Assembly: GCF_042652965.1 (NCBI RefSeq)
Contig: NZ_JBHSHL010000003.1
Span: forward strand, 186,001 to 250,000
Length of the DNA: 64,000 nucleotides
DNA from: Filifactor villosus
GTDB lineage: Bacteria; Bacillota; Clostridia; Peptostreptococcales; Filifactoraceae
Reading direction: 5' to 3'
A program made the translations under genes and the position numbers. Within the stretch, counting starts at the first letter, position 1. The number at the start of each line of letters is the position of its first letter. The notes under the pieces were generated by a model. The model had not been told where the DNA came from. It ran no database searches and was given only the letters and a program-made list of their open reading frames with translations. Shown piece after piece: positions 25,447 to 34,234 of this stretch.

Positions 25447-28400
25447 ATGGATATGGCAACAAATTTCGATTTTCTAAGAAAAGATAAGGCTTTTGACTCT
25501 TTTGCCGAGCAAGCTGTCGATGCGGAAAAGAGTTTGATGATCTCATCCTCGACCACGGCGATCTTGTGTCGAAGAGCATTGGAGCTTGGAGTTCGGTGGC
25601 TATATACCACGGACAAAACTCTGAAAGTTCCATATCAAGACAATCTGTCAAGTTTGATACACGAGAAGACCTTTGTGGATACTCTCGAGCCGAATCTGTT
25701 CCCTTTGCTCAAATACATTGTTAAGTTGGGAAATATGGCGGTCCACACAAGTCAGCCGATCAGCAGGGATAAGGCGGTATTGTCCCTACGCAACCTGTAT
25801 GAGTTCTACAAGTGGGTACAATATTGCTATTCTTCGGAATATCAGGAACTTGAATATGATGAGTCCCTCCTACCTCACGGCAAGGAAGAGAAGAGGACTG
25901 TGCAGGAATTACAGGAGTTATCCAAGCAGTTGAGCAGTAAGGACAGGAAACTGGAAGAGATGCAGAGGGAGAATGAGTCGCTCAGAGAGCAGATGAGTTT
26001 ACTCAAAGAACGCAATCTCTCAGAGAGGAACTTTCAGATCGATCCGGAGACGGAAAAAGAAACGAGGATCAAGTATGTGGATATCGACTTGGTCGATGCC
26101 GGATGGGAATTTGGCAGAGATGTTCTCACAGAAGTTGCGTTGACAGGAATGCCTAACGAGAGCGGAACAGGAAGAGCGGATTATGTGCTCTATGGGAACA
26201 ACGGGCTTCCCCTGGCGGTAATCGAAGCGAAGAGGACCGGTGTCAACGCGGAGGCCGGAAGTCAACAAGCGAAGTTATATGCAGACTGTTTGGAAGAACA
26301 ATATACCCAGCGTCCCTTTCTCTTTACGACAAACGGGTTTGAAACCTATTTTACGGACGATTACAATGACCATCCGAGGAGGAAGGTGTCGGGAATATTC
26401 AGCAAGCAAAGCCTTCAACTTCGTATGGACAGAAGGATCAGTCAAAAACAACTCGAAGATATTTCGATCAATAACAAGATCACGGATAGACCCTATCAGA
26501 AGGAAGCAGTCATCGCTGTCTGTGATGCGATCAAAAATAAATATCGAAAGGTACTTATCGTACAGGCAACGGGATCCGGGAAAACACGGGTCAGCGTGAG
26601 CATTGTCGATGTACTTCGCAAGCATAACTATATCAAAAACATTCTTTTTCTTGCAGACAGAACAGCTCTGGTAAAGCAGGCGAAAAATACGTACAATACT
26701 CTCCTGCCTGACTTGACTTCCTGTAACCTTCTTGAGGGCAAGGATGATGCGGAGCAGAGCAGGATGGTGTTTTCGACTTATCCTACGATGATGAATGCCA
26801 TCGATGAACAGAAGAAGAAAGACGGCGGAAGGCTTTTTACCCCCGGGCACTTTGATCTCATCATCATTGACGAGAGCCATAGGAGCATATACAAGAAGTA
26901 TCAGGAGATTTTCGACTATTTCGATGCAATGCTTCTGGGGATGACGGCTACACCGAAGAATGAGATCGATAAGAACACATACAGCGTTTTTGATTTGGAG
27001 CGTGGAGTTCCGACTTTTGCTTATGAGCTTAGGGAGGCGGTGAAGGACGGGTATCTCGTCAATTATCGTCCTTTTGAATACAAGAGCAAGATCATGGAGA
27101 ACGGCATCCATTACGATGAGTTGACGGATGAGGAGAAGGACCATTTTGAAGAGACCTTCGCCTTTGATGAGAAGGTGGACAAGGATATTTCCAACAATGC
27201 GATCAATCAGTGGCTCTTCAATCGTGATACCATAGATATGGTCTTGGCTACACTTATGGAGAAAGGGCTCAAGGTCGAAGGAGGAGACAAGCTGGGCAAA
27301 ACTATCATCTTTGCTAAGAACAGCAGACATGCTCAGGCGATTACCGATAGATTCAAAGCTTTGTTTCCTGAATATGGTTCCTACTTTATTGCTCAAGTCG
27401 ATTACAGTGTCCGCTATGCGGACAACCTGATTGATGAGTTCGGTACTAAAGACAAGAATCCTCAAATTGCTGTATCGGTCGATATGCTCGATACAGGGAT
27501 CGATATTCCTGAGATACTGAACTTGGTATTTTTTAAGCCTGTCAGAAGTTTCTCCAAGTTTTGGCAGATGATAGGCAGGGGAACAAGGTTGTGTAAGGAT
27601 CTTTTTGGAGCGGGAAGGGACAAGGAAGAGTTTCTTATCCTCGATTTTTGCAACAACTTTGAGTTTTTCCGTATCAATACGCAGGGATATGAAGCGAAGA
27701 TAGGGGAGTCGTTGGCTGAATCGATTTTCAACTGCAAGATCAGTCTTATTCGGGAACTGCAATCTGCGAAATATTCTTCGGAAGAATATGCGAGTTATAG
27801 AGAAGAATTGGTCCGAGAGTTGCACCGTTCAGTGTGTCGTTTGGATAATGCAAGCTACAGGGTCAGGTTGCATCTTCGTCAGGTCGAAAAATACAGACAA
27901 GAGGAGTCGTGGCTTCATTTGGAGTCGGGCTCGGTGTCCGAACTGAGAGAACACATTGCTCCCTTGATCGCTCCCGAAAAGGAAAACGAACTTGCCAGAC
28001 GCTTTGATAAACTGATGTACTATATAGAGTTGGCCTTCCTTCAAGATAAGAAGATGATTAAGTATGTCAACGAGATCAGTCGCACCGCCGAAAAGTTGTC
28101 GAGGATCCGTATTCCTCAAGTGGAACAGGAAAGAACGATGATAGAAAAGGCGAGGGATAGTGCTTTTTGGGAAGGAGCCGGCTTGGCGGATATGGAGGCG
28201 GTGAGAGAGTCTTTCCGAAACCTGGTTCAGTTCCTCGAGAGGGAGAATCAGCAGATCTATTATACGAATTTTTCGGATGAGATCATATCCATTAAAGAAG
28301 GTGAACCTGTCTATGTGAAACACGACCTTGAGAATTACAGAAAGAAGGTCGAATTTTACCTCAAAAAACATAAGGACAATATTGCCGTATATAAACTCAG

Positions 28401-28797
28401 ACAAAACAAGCGTTTGACGAAGTCGGATCTGAAAGAGCTCGAGAGAATCCTGTGGTCCGAGTTGGGAACAAAGTCGGATTATCAGCGTGAATATGGAGAT
28501 ACTCCGATTGGAAGGCTTGTCAGAAGAGTTGTGGGTGTGGAGAGAGAAGTGGTCAATATAGCATTTGGAGAATTTCTTTCGGAAGAGAAACTCAATCTTC
28601 AACAGATAAGGTTTGTGAAACTGATTGTGGATTACATTGTACAAAACGGCAATATTGAAGACAACAGGGTTTTGACAGAAGAGCCCTTCAGAAGCGTGGG
28701 GAGCATCGCCCACCTGTTTAAAGATGATATGAAGACAGCGCAAAATATTATCGGCGTGATCGAATATATCAGGAAAAATTCGGAGGAGACCGCTTAG
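25447..28797 (+). CDS. hsdR: type I restriction enzyme HsdR subunit
   Basis: The 1116-residue motor and nuclease subunit carries, in order: an N-terminal DUF4145-like helical domain (about 1-130); a coiled coil (about 140-190); a PD-(D/E)xK nuclease with D245 and E260-x-K262 in A-V-I-E-A-K-R; an SF2 helicase with Walker A Q-A-T-G-S-G-K-T at about 373, D-E-S-H at about 475, M-T-A-T-P, and motif VI Q-M-I-G-R-G-T-R; and a C-terminal helical region for binding M2S. All key residues are intact. AAGGAGC precedes the ATG. It is 7 bp after the second hsdS and 10 bp before the Mrr gene. Confidence 0.95.
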   Translation: MDMATNFDFLRKDKAFDSFAEQAVDAEKSLMISSSTTAILCRRALELGVRWLYTTDKTLKVPYQDNLSSLIHEKTFVDTLEPNLFPLLKYIVKLGNMAVHTSQPISRDKAVLSLRNLYEFYKWVQYCYSSEYQELEYDESLLPHGKEEKRTVQELQELSKQLSSKDRKLEEMQRENESLREQMSLLKERNLSERNFQIDPETEKETRIKYVDIDLVDAGWEFGRDVLTEVALTGMPNESGTGRADYVLYGNNGLPLAVIEAKRTGVNAEAGSQQAKLYADCLEEQYTQRPFLFTTNGFETYFTDDYNDHPRRKVSGIFSKQSLQLRMDRRISQKQLEDISINNKITDRPYQKEAVIAVCDAIKNKYRKVLIVQATGSGKTRVSVSIVDVLRKHNYIKNILFLADRTALVKQAKNTYNTLLPDLTSCNLLEGKDDAEQSRMVFSTYPTMMNAIDEQKKKDGGRLFTPGHFDLIIIDESHRSIYKKYQEIFDYFDAMLLGMTATPKNEIDKNTYSVFDLERGVPTFAYELREAVKDGYLVNYRPFEYKSKIMENGIHYDELTDEEKDHFEETFAFDEKVDKDISNNAINQWLFNRDTIDMVLATLMEKGLKVEGGDKLGKTIIFAKNSRHAQAITDRFKALFPEYGSYFIAQVDYSVRYADNLIDEFGTKDKNPQIAVSVDMLDTGIDIPEILNLVFFKPVRSFSKFWQMIGRGTRLCKDLFGAGRDKEEFLILDFCNNFEFFRINTQGYEAKIGESLAESIFNCKISLIRELQSAKYSSEEYASYREELVRELHRSVCRLDNASYRVRLHLRQVEKYRQEESWLHLESGSVSELREHIAPLIAPEKENELARRFDKLMYYIELAFLQDKKMIKYVNEISRTAEKLSRIRIPQVEQERTMIEKARDSAFWEGAGLADMEAVRESFRNLVQFLERENQQIYYTNFSDEIISIKEGEPVYVKHDLENYRKKVEFYLKKHKDNIAVYKLRQNKRLTKSDLKELERILWSELGTKSDYQREYGDTPIGRLVRRVVGVEREVVNIAFGEFLSEEKLNLQQIRFVKLIVDYIVQNGNIEDNRVLTEEPFRSVGSIAHLFKDDMKTAQNIIGVIEYIRKNSEETA

Positions 28798-28807
28798 GAG
28801 AGTTTAT

Positions 28808-29707
28808 ATGATACCGAAATATTATGAGATGTATAATGTGTTTTTAGAAATTTTGAGTGACGGAAAGGTTCACAGCTTAAAGGAAATCCAGAAATCAGTT
28901 GTAAAAGAGATGAACATTACTCATGAAGAGCAGGAGGAAAAGCTTCCGAGCGGAAAAGGAACTTTTTTTCGAAATAGGGTAGGTTGGTGTTCAACTTATT
29001 TGAAGAAGGCAGGTTTGATTGTCAGTCCCAAAAGAGCGGAGTTTCAAATCACAAGAGAAGGAATTATGCTGCTTTCAGAAGGAGTTGTTATTACAGATGA
29101 AGTTCTGATGAAGTATCCGTCTTTTTCGCTATTTAAAAAAGTGAGGAGCAGTGTTAAGGATGAGCAACTTCGAGAAAGAGGAGAAACTCCTCAAGATACA
29201 TTGGATAGGGTATTGGGGCAGATCCGCGAGAAACTGATTGATGACTTGTTGGAGGAAGTAATGAACCAAAGCCCTGAATTCTTCGAGAGAATGGTAATAG
29301 ATTTGCTCGAGAAAATGGGATATGGAGGCATTGGAGAAGGATATGTTACAAAATATACGGGAGACGAAGGAATTGACGGGGTTATAAAAGAGGACAAATT
29401 GGGTTTTGAACATATCTATATCCAAGCGAAAAAATGGAATTCAAATAAAAAAGTAGGAAGACCTGAAATCCAAAAGTTTGTAGGAGCTTTGGTCGGTCAA
29501 GGAGCGGCAAAAGGATTATTCATAACAACTGCATCTTTTACCAAAGAAGCAATTGAATATGCAAAACGTCAGCATACGGCAAAGGTAATTTTAATTGATT
29601 CCGAGAAGTTGGCGGAACTTTTGATTGAATATGGGGTTGGTGTATCCGTCGTCAATGAGTACAAGGTAAAAAGAGTAGATATGGATTATTTTACGGACGA
29701 TATGTAG
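28808..29707 (+). CDS. mrr: Mrr-type restriction endonuclease
   Basis: The 299-residue protein has an N-terminal winged-helix Mrr_N domain (about 1-90, with Y-Y-E-M-Y-N-V-F-L-E-I-L and F-x-N-R-V-G-W) and a C-terminal Mrr catalytic domain (about 155-280). The nuclease motif is seen as D-E-G-I-D-G-V-I-K followed by Y-I-Q-A-K-K-W (the D...QxK variant). Mrr enzymes are type IV-like and cut modified DNA. Located 10 bp after hsdR, it is part of the same defence operon. Confidence 0.92.
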   Translation: MIPKYYEMYNVFLEILSDGKVHSLKEIQKSVVKEMNITHEEQEEKLPSGKGTFFRNRVGWCSTYLKKAGLIVSPKRAEFQITREGIMLLSEGVVITDEVLMKYPSFSLFKKVRSSVKDEQLRERGETPQDTLDRVLGQIREKLIDDLLEEVMNQSPEFFERMVIDLLEKMGYGGIGEGYVTKYTGDEGIDGVIKEDKLGFEHIYIQAKKWNSNKKVGRPEIQKFVGALVGQGAAKGLFITTASFTKEAIEYAKRQHTAKVILIDSEKLAELLIEYGVGVSVVNEYKVKRVDMDYFTDDM

Positions 29708-29726
29708 TTTAGGATGGTGGTTGAGT

Positions 29727-31046
29727 ATGACGAGGACAAAAAAAGTACAGGATATTGTTATTATGGGATTTGCTTTATTTGCGATCTTCTTCGGGGCGGG
29801 GAATCTTATTTTCCCTCCGTATATAGGAGTAGTTGCAGGCAAACAATGGTATGAGGTTATGTTCGGCTTTCTTATGACCGATCCGGTGCTTCCTATCTTG
29901 GGAGTTATCGTAACGGCGACGGTTGGAGGAAAGGCGGATGATATGGGCAAACGTGTGGGTCCTGTATTTTCCAAGGTGCTTTGTGCGATGGCGATTTTGA
30001 TTATAGGGCCTCTCTTTGCAGTACCGAGAACTGCAGCTACAACACACGAGATAGCAACACAGCAGCTTTTCCCGGGGATTCCTCCGGTTGTGACCTCGGC
30101 AGTGTTTTTTGCAATAACGGCCTTTTTGGTGTTCAATCCGGGGGGAGCCATTGATAAGATTGGAAAGTATCTGACCCCGGGTCTGTTGATTGCGTTGACA
30201 GCCATTATCGTGACCTGTATCGTGAAGCCGATCGGAAAAATTCAGGAAATGCCTGCTCAAAACTTCTTCCTCCGAGGCTTTACGGAGGGGTATCAGACGA
30301 TGGATGCGGTTGGTTCTTCCCTTCTGGCAGGGATCGTAATGTCCGATATTGTAAGAAGGGGATACAAGAATAGTAAGGAACAGTTTCGTATAATGGTCGG
30401 GGTAGGGATCGTGGCATTTTTGCTTCTTTCCTTTGTGTACGGCGGTTTGACCTATGTCGGAGCGACGGCGGGAGAATATTTCACTCCCGAAACGTCAAGG
30501 GTCGATATTCTGGTCGGAGTTGTCTATCATCTCTTCGGAAGCGTAGGAAAACTCTGTATTGGTTTGGTCGTGGCCCTTGCTTGCTTAACGACTTCAGTCG
30601 GACTTACGGCGACCTGCGGAAACTTCTTCGAAGAGATTTCTCAAGGAAGGTTGAAGTACAAGTATATCGTTCTAACTTCTATAACGATAAGCCTCTTCCT
30701 CTCTCTGAAAGGGGTGGAAGGATTGATCAACCTTGCGATTCCCGTGCTGCTCGCCATCTATCCGATCTTTATTGTGTTGACATTGATGACGCTTTTTGAC
30801 AGACATATCAAATACGATTGGACCTATACCGGAGCTGTGATAGGAACTCTTGCAGTAAGTATTATTCCGAGTTTGAATATGGCTTTCGGTATCTTGGGTT
30901 CCCTGTCGGATGCGGTGCAGAATCTTCCTCTTGCAGCGATTGGCTTTAACTGGTTTGTTCCTGCGGCTCTCTGCTCGATTGTCTTAACGGTCTTCTCCGC
31001 CTTCAGCGGTATGGGAGGACGACGCGAGCCCAAGGGTTCGATGTAA
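29727..31046 (+). CDS. brnQ: branched-chain amino acid:cation symporter BrnQ
   Basis: An inner-membrane LIVCS-family carrier of about 439 residues and 12 membrane segments that imports Leu, Ile and Val with Na+ or H+. The N-terminal F-F-G-A-G-N-L-I-F-P-P signature is present, along with P-R-T-A-A-T-T-H-E and N-P-G-G-A-I-D-K. The ATG at 29727 is chosen; a TTG two codons earlier is also in frame, both after AGGATGG. proC follows 12 bp downstream, so the two are probably cotranscribed. Confidence 0.92.
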   Translation: MTRTKKVQDIVIMGFALFAIFFGAGNLIFPPYIGVVAGKQWYEVMFGFLMTDPVLPILGVIVTATVGGKADDMGKRVGPVFSKVLCAMAILIIGPLFAVPRTAATTHEIATQQLFPGIPPVVTSAVFFAITAFLVFNPGGAIDKIGKYLTPGLLIALTAIIVTCIVKPIGKIQEMPAQNFFLRGFTEGYQTMDAVGSSLLAGIVMSDIVRRGYKNSKEQFRIMVGVGIVAFLLLSFVYGGLTYVGATAGEYFTPETSRVDILVGVVYHLFGSVGKLCIGLVVALACLTTSVGLTATCGNFFEEISQGRLKYKYIVLTSITISLFLSLKGVEGLINLAIPVLLAIYPIFIVLTLMTLFDRHIKYDWTYTGAVIGTLAVSIIPSLNMAFGILGSLSDAVQNLPLAAIGFNWFVPAALCSIVLTVFSAFSGMGGRREPKGSM

Positions 31047-31058
31047 GGAGGGAACGGT

Positions 31059-31853
31059 TTGAAACTGGGATTTATAGGTTGTGGAAATATGGCAAAGGCC
31101 ATCATAGAGGGGATACTCTCGTCCGAGCTCCTCTTCAAGGAAGATATCGTAGTATCGGCTCTTCATTCTTCCACCCTCGAAGAAGCGAAGCGGAGGTTCG
31201 GGGTGCATACGAGTGGAGATAACAGGGAAGTGGCGGAGAATGCGGACTGTGTTATTTTGGCGGTGAAGCCTTATCTCTATGAGGAGGTTATACACGAGAT
31301 CTCTCCGGTTGTTGACAAAAGTAAGATTGTTGTCAGCATTGCCCCGGGCAAGACGCTCAAGCAGTTGAAAGAGTGGTTTGGAAGAGAAGTCAAGCTGGTG
31401 CGTACCATGCCCAACACTCCCTGTACGGTGGGTGAGGGGATGACGGCAATCTGCTTTAATGACAGGCTCGATCCTAAGGAGGTCTCGGAGGTCAAGTCTT
31501 TCTTTGAGGCCTGCGGAAGAGTGGAAGAGGTGTCGGAAGACAAGATGGATGCGGTGGTCGCGGTCAGCGGTTCTTCTCCCGCCTACATCTTTGTACTGAT
31601 CGAAGCGATGGCGGATGCCGCCGTCTTGGAAGGAATGTCCAGAGCTCAGGCCTATCTGTTTGCATCTCAGGCGGTCCTAGGTTCCGCCAAGATGGTCCTG
31701 GAGTCCGGTCTTCATCCGGCAAAACTTAAGGACGGGGTCTGCTCTCCGGGAGGCACGACCATAGAAGCGGTGCGTATCCTGGAGGAAAAGGGTTTCCGCA
31801 GTTCGGTGATCGAAGCGATGATCGCCTGTGCAAAGAAATCAAGTCAAATGTAG
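31059..31853 (+). CDS. proC: pyrroline-5-carboxylate reductase
   Basis: The 264-residue enzyme makes proline from pyrroline-5-carboxylate with NAD(P)H. The N-terminal Rossmann motif is G-F-I-G-C-G-N-M-A. A-V-K-P, R-T-M-P-N-T-P and the C-terminal S-P-G-G-T-T are all family landmarks. The start is TTG 31059, directly after AAGGAGGGAACGG. It follows brnQ in one operon. No terminator was seen; family A and B repeats fill 31922-32346. Confidence 0.95.
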   Translation: MKLGFIGCGNMAKAIIEGILSSELLFKEDIVVSALHSSTLEEAKRRFGVHTSGDNREVAENADCVILAVKPYLYEEVIHEISPVVDKSKIVVSIAPGKTLKQLKEWFGREVKLVRTMPNTPCTVGEGMTAICFNDRLDPKEVSEVKSFFEACGRVEEVSEDKMDAVVAVSGSSPAYIFVLIEAMADAAVLEGMSRAQAYLFASQAVLGSAKMVLESGLHPAKLKDGVCSPGGTTIEAVRILEEKGFRSSVIEAMIACAKKSSQM

Positions 31854-31921
31854 AAGCGATACTGTTATTCGATGAAAAGAGCGTCATATTGAGGTTGAGA
31901 TCAGGAAACACCGTTTCATTT

Positions 31922-32037
31922 TATACTCTTCTTCAATAGAAGTGTGGATATATCTATTTTTCGACCATGAAAAACTATTTTGTCTTCTATGGATTACAGA
32001 ACGTTTATATCCACTACTCAAAAGAATAGTAGTATTA
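31922..32037 (+). repeat. family A repeat, copy 6
   Basis: Well-preserved copy (TATACTCTTCTTCAATAGAA to AAAGAATAGTAGTATTA), downstream of proC. A perfect 18-bp palindrome, GCTGTTGATATCAACAGC, lies at 32096-32113 between this and the next repeat. Confidence 0.8.
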
Positions 32038-32229
32038 AATGCAAATCGTTGATATCGCTTAAACGAACAGCGATGCAATGCCGCTATTGATGTATGCTGT
32101 TGATATCAACAGCCTTATTCCGGGGAACATGGAATAATTTTTGTGTTTGTAGAGATGGATATTTTCTCATCTTAATCGGATGTCGGTGTGCTGACACATT
32201 GATAGTCAAATAGATTCCAAATATGATAT

Positions 32230-32346
32230 TAATACCATTCTCTGTTTAAAATGACGGATATACAGAATATGTAATTCTCCAAAAAACAATATGGATGATC
32301 ATATATTCAAAGCATTCAACCTCCCAATTCTAATGAATAACGATAT
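32230..32346 (+). repeat. family B repeat, copy 7
   Basis: Starts TAATACCATTCTCTGTTTAA and ends CCAATTCTAATGAATAACGA. Moderately diverged. Confidence 0.65.
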
Positions 32347-32394
32347 GACTCGTCTGTATTAAGGATATAAAACGAGACCGAATATCAATATGTG

Positions 32395-32434
32395 AAAAGG
32401 ACGCGGCTCCCTACAGTTTTGTGTAGACCGCGTC
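32395..32434 (-). terminator. terminator overlapping the end of the chelatase gene
   Basis: Minus-strand hairpin GGACGCGG / CCGCGTCC with an inner TCTACA / TGTAG stem, followed by TTTTC. It includes the UAG stop of the vWA half. Confidence 0.65.
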
Positions 32435-33271
32435 CATTTCTTCGGCGAGTTTCCGCGCCAAGCCTATGGAGAAGACTCCGCCCTCCGTATCGATGACAAG
32501 GGTCGAGATACCTGAGAATTTGACTTGCTTTGCGGCCTCGAGAGCCAGTTGTATCGGAGGACCCGGCAGGTCATCGTAGGTCGCTTTGCCATCGGTCAGG
32601 AGGATGAGGAGGGGACGAAGGTCCGCATCTTTCTTCTCCTCAAGGCGAAAGACTTCCATCGCTTTTCTGAGACCGGGGCCGAGGGGGGTTTTGCCGAAGG
32701 CGGGGATGTCCTGCAAGCGTTTTGAGGCGTAGTTTGCACTCTTGGTAAAGGGGAGGATGAGTTCGCAGGTTTGGTCATAGAACAGGAGGACACCGACCTT
32801 ATCACGGGAGATATAGGCCTGGGAGAGCAGGGCGAGCACGGCTCCCTTCGCAAAGGACAGCCTGCGTTCGAGACCCTGAGATCGGCTGGTGTCCAGCAGG
32901 AAGAGGATGGAGGAGTGCTGCCTGTTGTAGTACCTCTTCAGACGGACATCCTCGTCTCGGATCAGGACAAGGGGACCTTGCTTTTCGTCTTTTTCCCTCT
33001 GATCTCTGCGAAAATTTTGCCATGGAGCAGCATGGCGAAGGGTGGATGCAAAGTCGATCTTTCCCGCTTCTTCGGACAGTCTATATCCTCTGCTCCTTCC
33101 TCCTCCACGGATAAGTTTCCGGGATGAGGCGGGATCTCTTCCCGTCTTTGATTCAAACCTCCCTTCCTTTTTGATCTCCTTGAGAAGGTCTGTAAGATCT
33201 TTCTCCCTGCCGCTCTGAATGACGGGAAGAAGGATCGAGCGAGTGTTCGTATCTTCTTTGGGTCTTTCTCC
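32411..33271 (-). CDS. ChlD/BchD-like vWA half of the chelatase ATPase, separated from its ChlI half by an in-frame TAG
   Basis: This is 286 open codons in the same frame as the ChlI half upstream, directly after a TAG (33274-33272). It reads a basic linker, then a vWA domain with MIDAS D-T-S-R-S (in F-L-L-D-T-S-R-S-Q-G), G-K-T-P-L-G and L-L-T-D-G-K. In related bacteria the I and D halves form one protein of about 600-700 residues. No ATG, GTG or TTG precedes the MIDAS; the first GTG (32839) would delete it. So the half is made only by stop readthrough or a rare start codon, or the gene is mutated. With CobN it would form an ATP-driven metal chelatase. Confidence 0.75.
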   Translation of the reverse strand, partial: GERPKEDTNTRSILLPVIQSGREKDLTDLLKEIKKEGRFESKTGRDPASSRKLIRGGGRSRGYRLSEEAGKIDFASTLRHAAPWQNFRRDQREKDEKQGPLVLIRDEDVRLKRYYNRQHSSILFLLDTSRSQGLERRLSFAKGAVLALLSQAYISRDKVGVLLFYDQTCELILPFTKSANYASKRLQDIPAFGKTPLGPGLRKAMEVFRLEEKKDADLRPLLILLTDGKATYDDLPGPPIQLALEAAKQVKFSGISTLVIDTEGGVFSIGLARKLAEEMDAVYTKL

Positions 33272-34225
33272 CTATCCTCCCTCCGAGCTCTCGGCGTCCC
33301 CACTGCCCTGAGAGGAAGCCTCGTTGAGGAGGTCGCTCAGGATGGAGGGATCCATGGTTTTGTTGTCCAAGGGGGCCTTTCTCATCCGATGGGGGAGGGT
33401 ATAGAGGGCGGCACGGCGCAGGTCCTCCGTGGTGACGTCGCGGCGTCCGTGGTAGGCCGCCAGAGTCTTTGCCGTCTTGATCATACTGATGTCGGAGCGA
33501 TGGCCTTCGGTTTCATACGCAAGTCCGATCTGCACTGCAAGAGCGAGGATCTCTCTGCTTATCTTAACTTGGGGAAGAAGTTCCACTGCCTGTTTGATCT
33601 GTTTTCGAAGTGCGGTCGTCGATTTTGCAAACTTCTTGCAGAAGGAGGAGGGATCTTCTTCATAGGCCAAGTGATGTTCTATGATTTGAATGCGGGTATC
33701 CAAGTCGGTCTCGCCTTCCACGTCGACGACCATCGGAAACCTGTCGAGGAGTTGGGGGCGAAGGCTGCCTTCTTCAGGGTTCATCGTTCCGACAAGGATG
33801 AAGCGTGCCGGATGACTGTAAGAGATTCCGTCTCTCTCGACCGAGTTTACCCCGCAGGCGGCCGCGTCGAGGAGGAGGTCGACGATGTGATCGTCCAGAA
33901 GGTTGATCTCGTCTACATAGAGGATGTTTTTGTCCGCCTGTGCAAGAATGCCCTTTTCAAACTTTTTTTCCCCTGTCTTGATGGCATGCTCCACATCCAA
34001 GGTGCCTGCGACCCGGTCTTCGGTCGCATTGATGGGAAGGTTGACGATCTTGAGCGAAGATATGGCATCGGACAGGGCTCGGACCGCCGTCGATTTTGCC
34101 GTTCCCTTCTGTCCGCGGATCAACACTCCTCCGAGGGAGGGGTCGATTACGTTGAGAAGGAGAGCTTCCTTCATGGCATCCTGTCCTAAGATGGCGGTGA
34201 AGGGATAGTGTTTTGTCTTTTTCAT
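33272..34225 (-). CDS. ChlI/BchI-like AAA+ chelatase subunit
   Basis: The 317-residue AAA+ ATPase has Walker A R-G-Q-K-G-T-A-K-S-T (about residue 37), Walker B I-L-Y-V-D-E-I-N-L-L, and sensor-type V-G-T-M-N-P-E-E-G. The lid domain runs to about residue 300. It drives metal insertion by the CobN-like subunit. The C-terminus is a Ser/Gly/Glu linker that runs into TAG in the place where the linker to the vWA domain is expected. It starts 9 bp after the cobN stop. Confidence 0.9.
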   Translation of the reverse strand: MKKTKHYPFTAILGQDAMKEALLLNVIDPSLGGVLIRGQKGTAKSTAVRALSDAISSLKIVNLPINATEDRVAGTLDVEHAIKTGEKKFEKGILAQADKNILYVDEINLLDDHIVDLLLDAAACGVNSVERDGISYSHPARFILVGTMNPEEGSLRPQLLDRFPMVVDVEGETDLDTRIQIIEHHLAYEEDPSSFCKKFAKSTTALRKQIKQAVELLPQVKISREILALAVQIGLAYETEGHRSDISMIKTAKTLAAYHGRRDVTTEDLRRAALYTLPHRMRKAPLDNKTMDPSILSDLLNEASSQGSGDAESSEGG

Positions 34226-34234
34226 ATCGTTCTC

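Noticed and set aside
26275..27825. Long open frame opposite hsdR
   Set aside because: Shadow of the helicase region of hsdR, which carries intact motifs on the plus strand.
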